Shown here: positions 5,777 through 6,328 of the stretch, piece by piece | Layout: the number at the start of each line of letters is the position of its first letter | How positions within the stretch are numbered: position 1 is the first letter of the stretch | Assembly: GCA_019312705.1 (NCBI GenBank) | Contig: JAFDCW010000282.1 | Location: 1-6,328, forward strand | DNA length: 6,328 bases | Direction of reading: 5' to 3' | Source: Deltaproteobacteria bacterium | Lineage (GTDB): Bacteria; Myxococcota; Polyangia; Polyangiales; B10-G4 | Notes under the pieces: generated by a model | Told to the model about the DNA's origin: nothing | Database searches by the model: none | Seen by the model: the letters and a program-made list of their open reading frames with translations, nothing else | Translations under genes and position numbers: made by a program

Positions 5777-5790
5777 CGAGGGTACCCTCG
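5777..5790. promoter_or_regulatory. Perfect 14-base palindrome before the last gene
   Basis: CGAGGGTACCCTCG is its own reverse complement and ends four bases before GTG 5795. GGTACCC also occurs at 5769-5775, 12 bases upstream of the same heptamer inside the palindrome. It could be an operator. As RNA it could hide the GAGGG at 5778-5782, the only Shine-Dalgarno-like sequence nearby, although that lies 12 bases from the GTG. The TACCCT within it (5783-5788) could also be a -10 box, with TGGCCC at 5760-5765 a poor -35 at 17-base spacing. Confidence 0.4.
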
Positions 5791-5794
5791 GCCC

Positions 5795-6328
5795 GTGAGC
5801 AGTAAACGCCGCAGGAAGAGCCGGAAGCGGACCCCGGGCTCCGGCAATGGCCGGCCCTTTCGCGTTGCGGTGACCAGCATCGAGCTCGCCCGGGGCTACG
5901 ACGGACTACTGCGAGGGGAGCCGGAACCCGCTTTCATCCTCGCCCTCTTCTCGGGCGGCGGCGCTTCGGCCCGACTCATCGCCCGCACCACCATCGAAGT
6001 CCCGATGAACTCGGCGCAGGGCTTCCCGGCGACGGTCGTGCTGCCCGACCGGCAAGTCCTGAGCACCTCTCTCACGACCGATGGGCCCTTGCTCCTCCTC
6101 GGCCTCGCGGTCGAAGTCGACTCCCGGGAACTCCTCCAGCACCTCTACGCCCGGGTCGAGCAACCCGACCGCTTCCACGCCTGGCGCATCAGCGACCAAA
6201 CCCCCGCCCCCGTCGACTTCGCCGAAATGGCCCGCGGAAACGCCGCCTCGATACCGACCGCGGAGCGCCTCAATCTCATGTGGGACGACGAGAATCTCGA
6301 GACCGTAGGCGACGCCTTTGGGGATGAC
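5795..6328 (+). CDS. Unrecognised protein with basic N-terminus, cut by window end
   Basis: An open frame runs from GTG 5795 to the last base with no stop, giving 178 codons. The product starts MSSKRRRKSRKR, a strongly basic tail with no hydrophobic signal, so it is probably cytoplasmic or binds nucleic acid or membrane through that tail. Next comes a region of alternating hydrophobic residues (VAVTSIEL at 25-32, AFILALFSGGG at 48-58, ATVVLPDRQVL at 85-95, LLLLGLAVEVD at 104-114), which suggests a beta-sandwich. A probable helix, SRELLQHLYARVEQ, is at 115-128. The end is acidic (WDDENLE, GDAFGDD). Third-position GC is high across the frame, as in the neighbours, which supports coding. I do not recognise the family. 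The GTG start is uncertain: no Shine-Dalgarno sequence sits at normal distance. GTG 5870 or ATG 6004 are in frame but have no better site and would lose conserved-looking sequence. It lies 39 bases after the cysteine-rich lipoprotein gene. Confidence 0.7.
   Translation, partial: MSSKRRRKSRKRTPGSGNGRPFRVAVTSIELARGYDGLLRGEPEPAFILALFSGGGASARLIARTTIEVPMNSAQGFPATVVLPDRQVLSTSLTTDGPLLLLGLAVEVDSRELLQHLYARVEQPDRFHAWRISDQTPAPVDFAEMARGNAASIPTAERLNLMWDDENLETVGDAFGDD

Overview
This 6.3 kb stretch of GC-rich DNA (G or C at most third codon positions) looks like the chromosome of a myxobacterium-like deltaproteobacterium (Myxococcota, Polyangia type). That placement is an inference from style. The window has three predicted lipoproteins with Asp/Ser/Pro/Gly-rich linkers, a cysteine-rich secreted protein with the CVD...HCGGCGN..C pattern common in those genomes, and a lipoprotein monoheme cytochrome. 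No rRNA, tRNA, CRISPR array, transposase or phage gene is visible.

Left part, all on + : a lipoprotein with one c-type heme motif (165-1034), then a COX15/CtaA heme A synthase (1099-2187) behind a good sigma70-like promoter, then a radical SAM enzyme with a second C-terminal cysteine group (2230-3525). The synthase and the radical SAM gene are 42 bases apart and probably share a transcript. The theme is respiratory heme chemistry: heme A synthase makes the cofactor of aa3-type oxidases, and the upstream lipoprotein is a likely periplasmic electron carrier or redox-linked protein. The substrate of the radical SAM enzyme cannot be read from the sequence.

Middle: a gene on - (3539-4579) runs tail to tail into the radical SAM gene with 13 bases between the stop codons. 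It encodes an exported lipoprotein of the endonuclease/exonuclease/phosphatase (EEP) fold, with sphingomyelinase-like motifs on a long repetitive linker. A strong GC hairpin at the convergent junction may end one or both transcripts.

Right part: a gene read divergently on + (4733-5755) encodes a lipoprotein with two cysteine-rich repeats in exact 46-residue register, a third cysteine-rich segment and a beta-rich C-terminal domain resembling PPC domains. A last gene (5795 to the window end) is open at the right edge and codes for at least 178 residues of an unrecognised protein with a very basic N-terminus. It begins just after a perfect 14-base palindrome.

Nothing here amounts to a clear new defence or mobile system. 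The points most worth a second look are the heme A synthase/radical SAM pair, the cytochrome domain with no obvious Met ligand, the exact cysteine repeat, and a recurring TAnnnT box placed so close to start codons that transcripts may be leaderless or nearly so.
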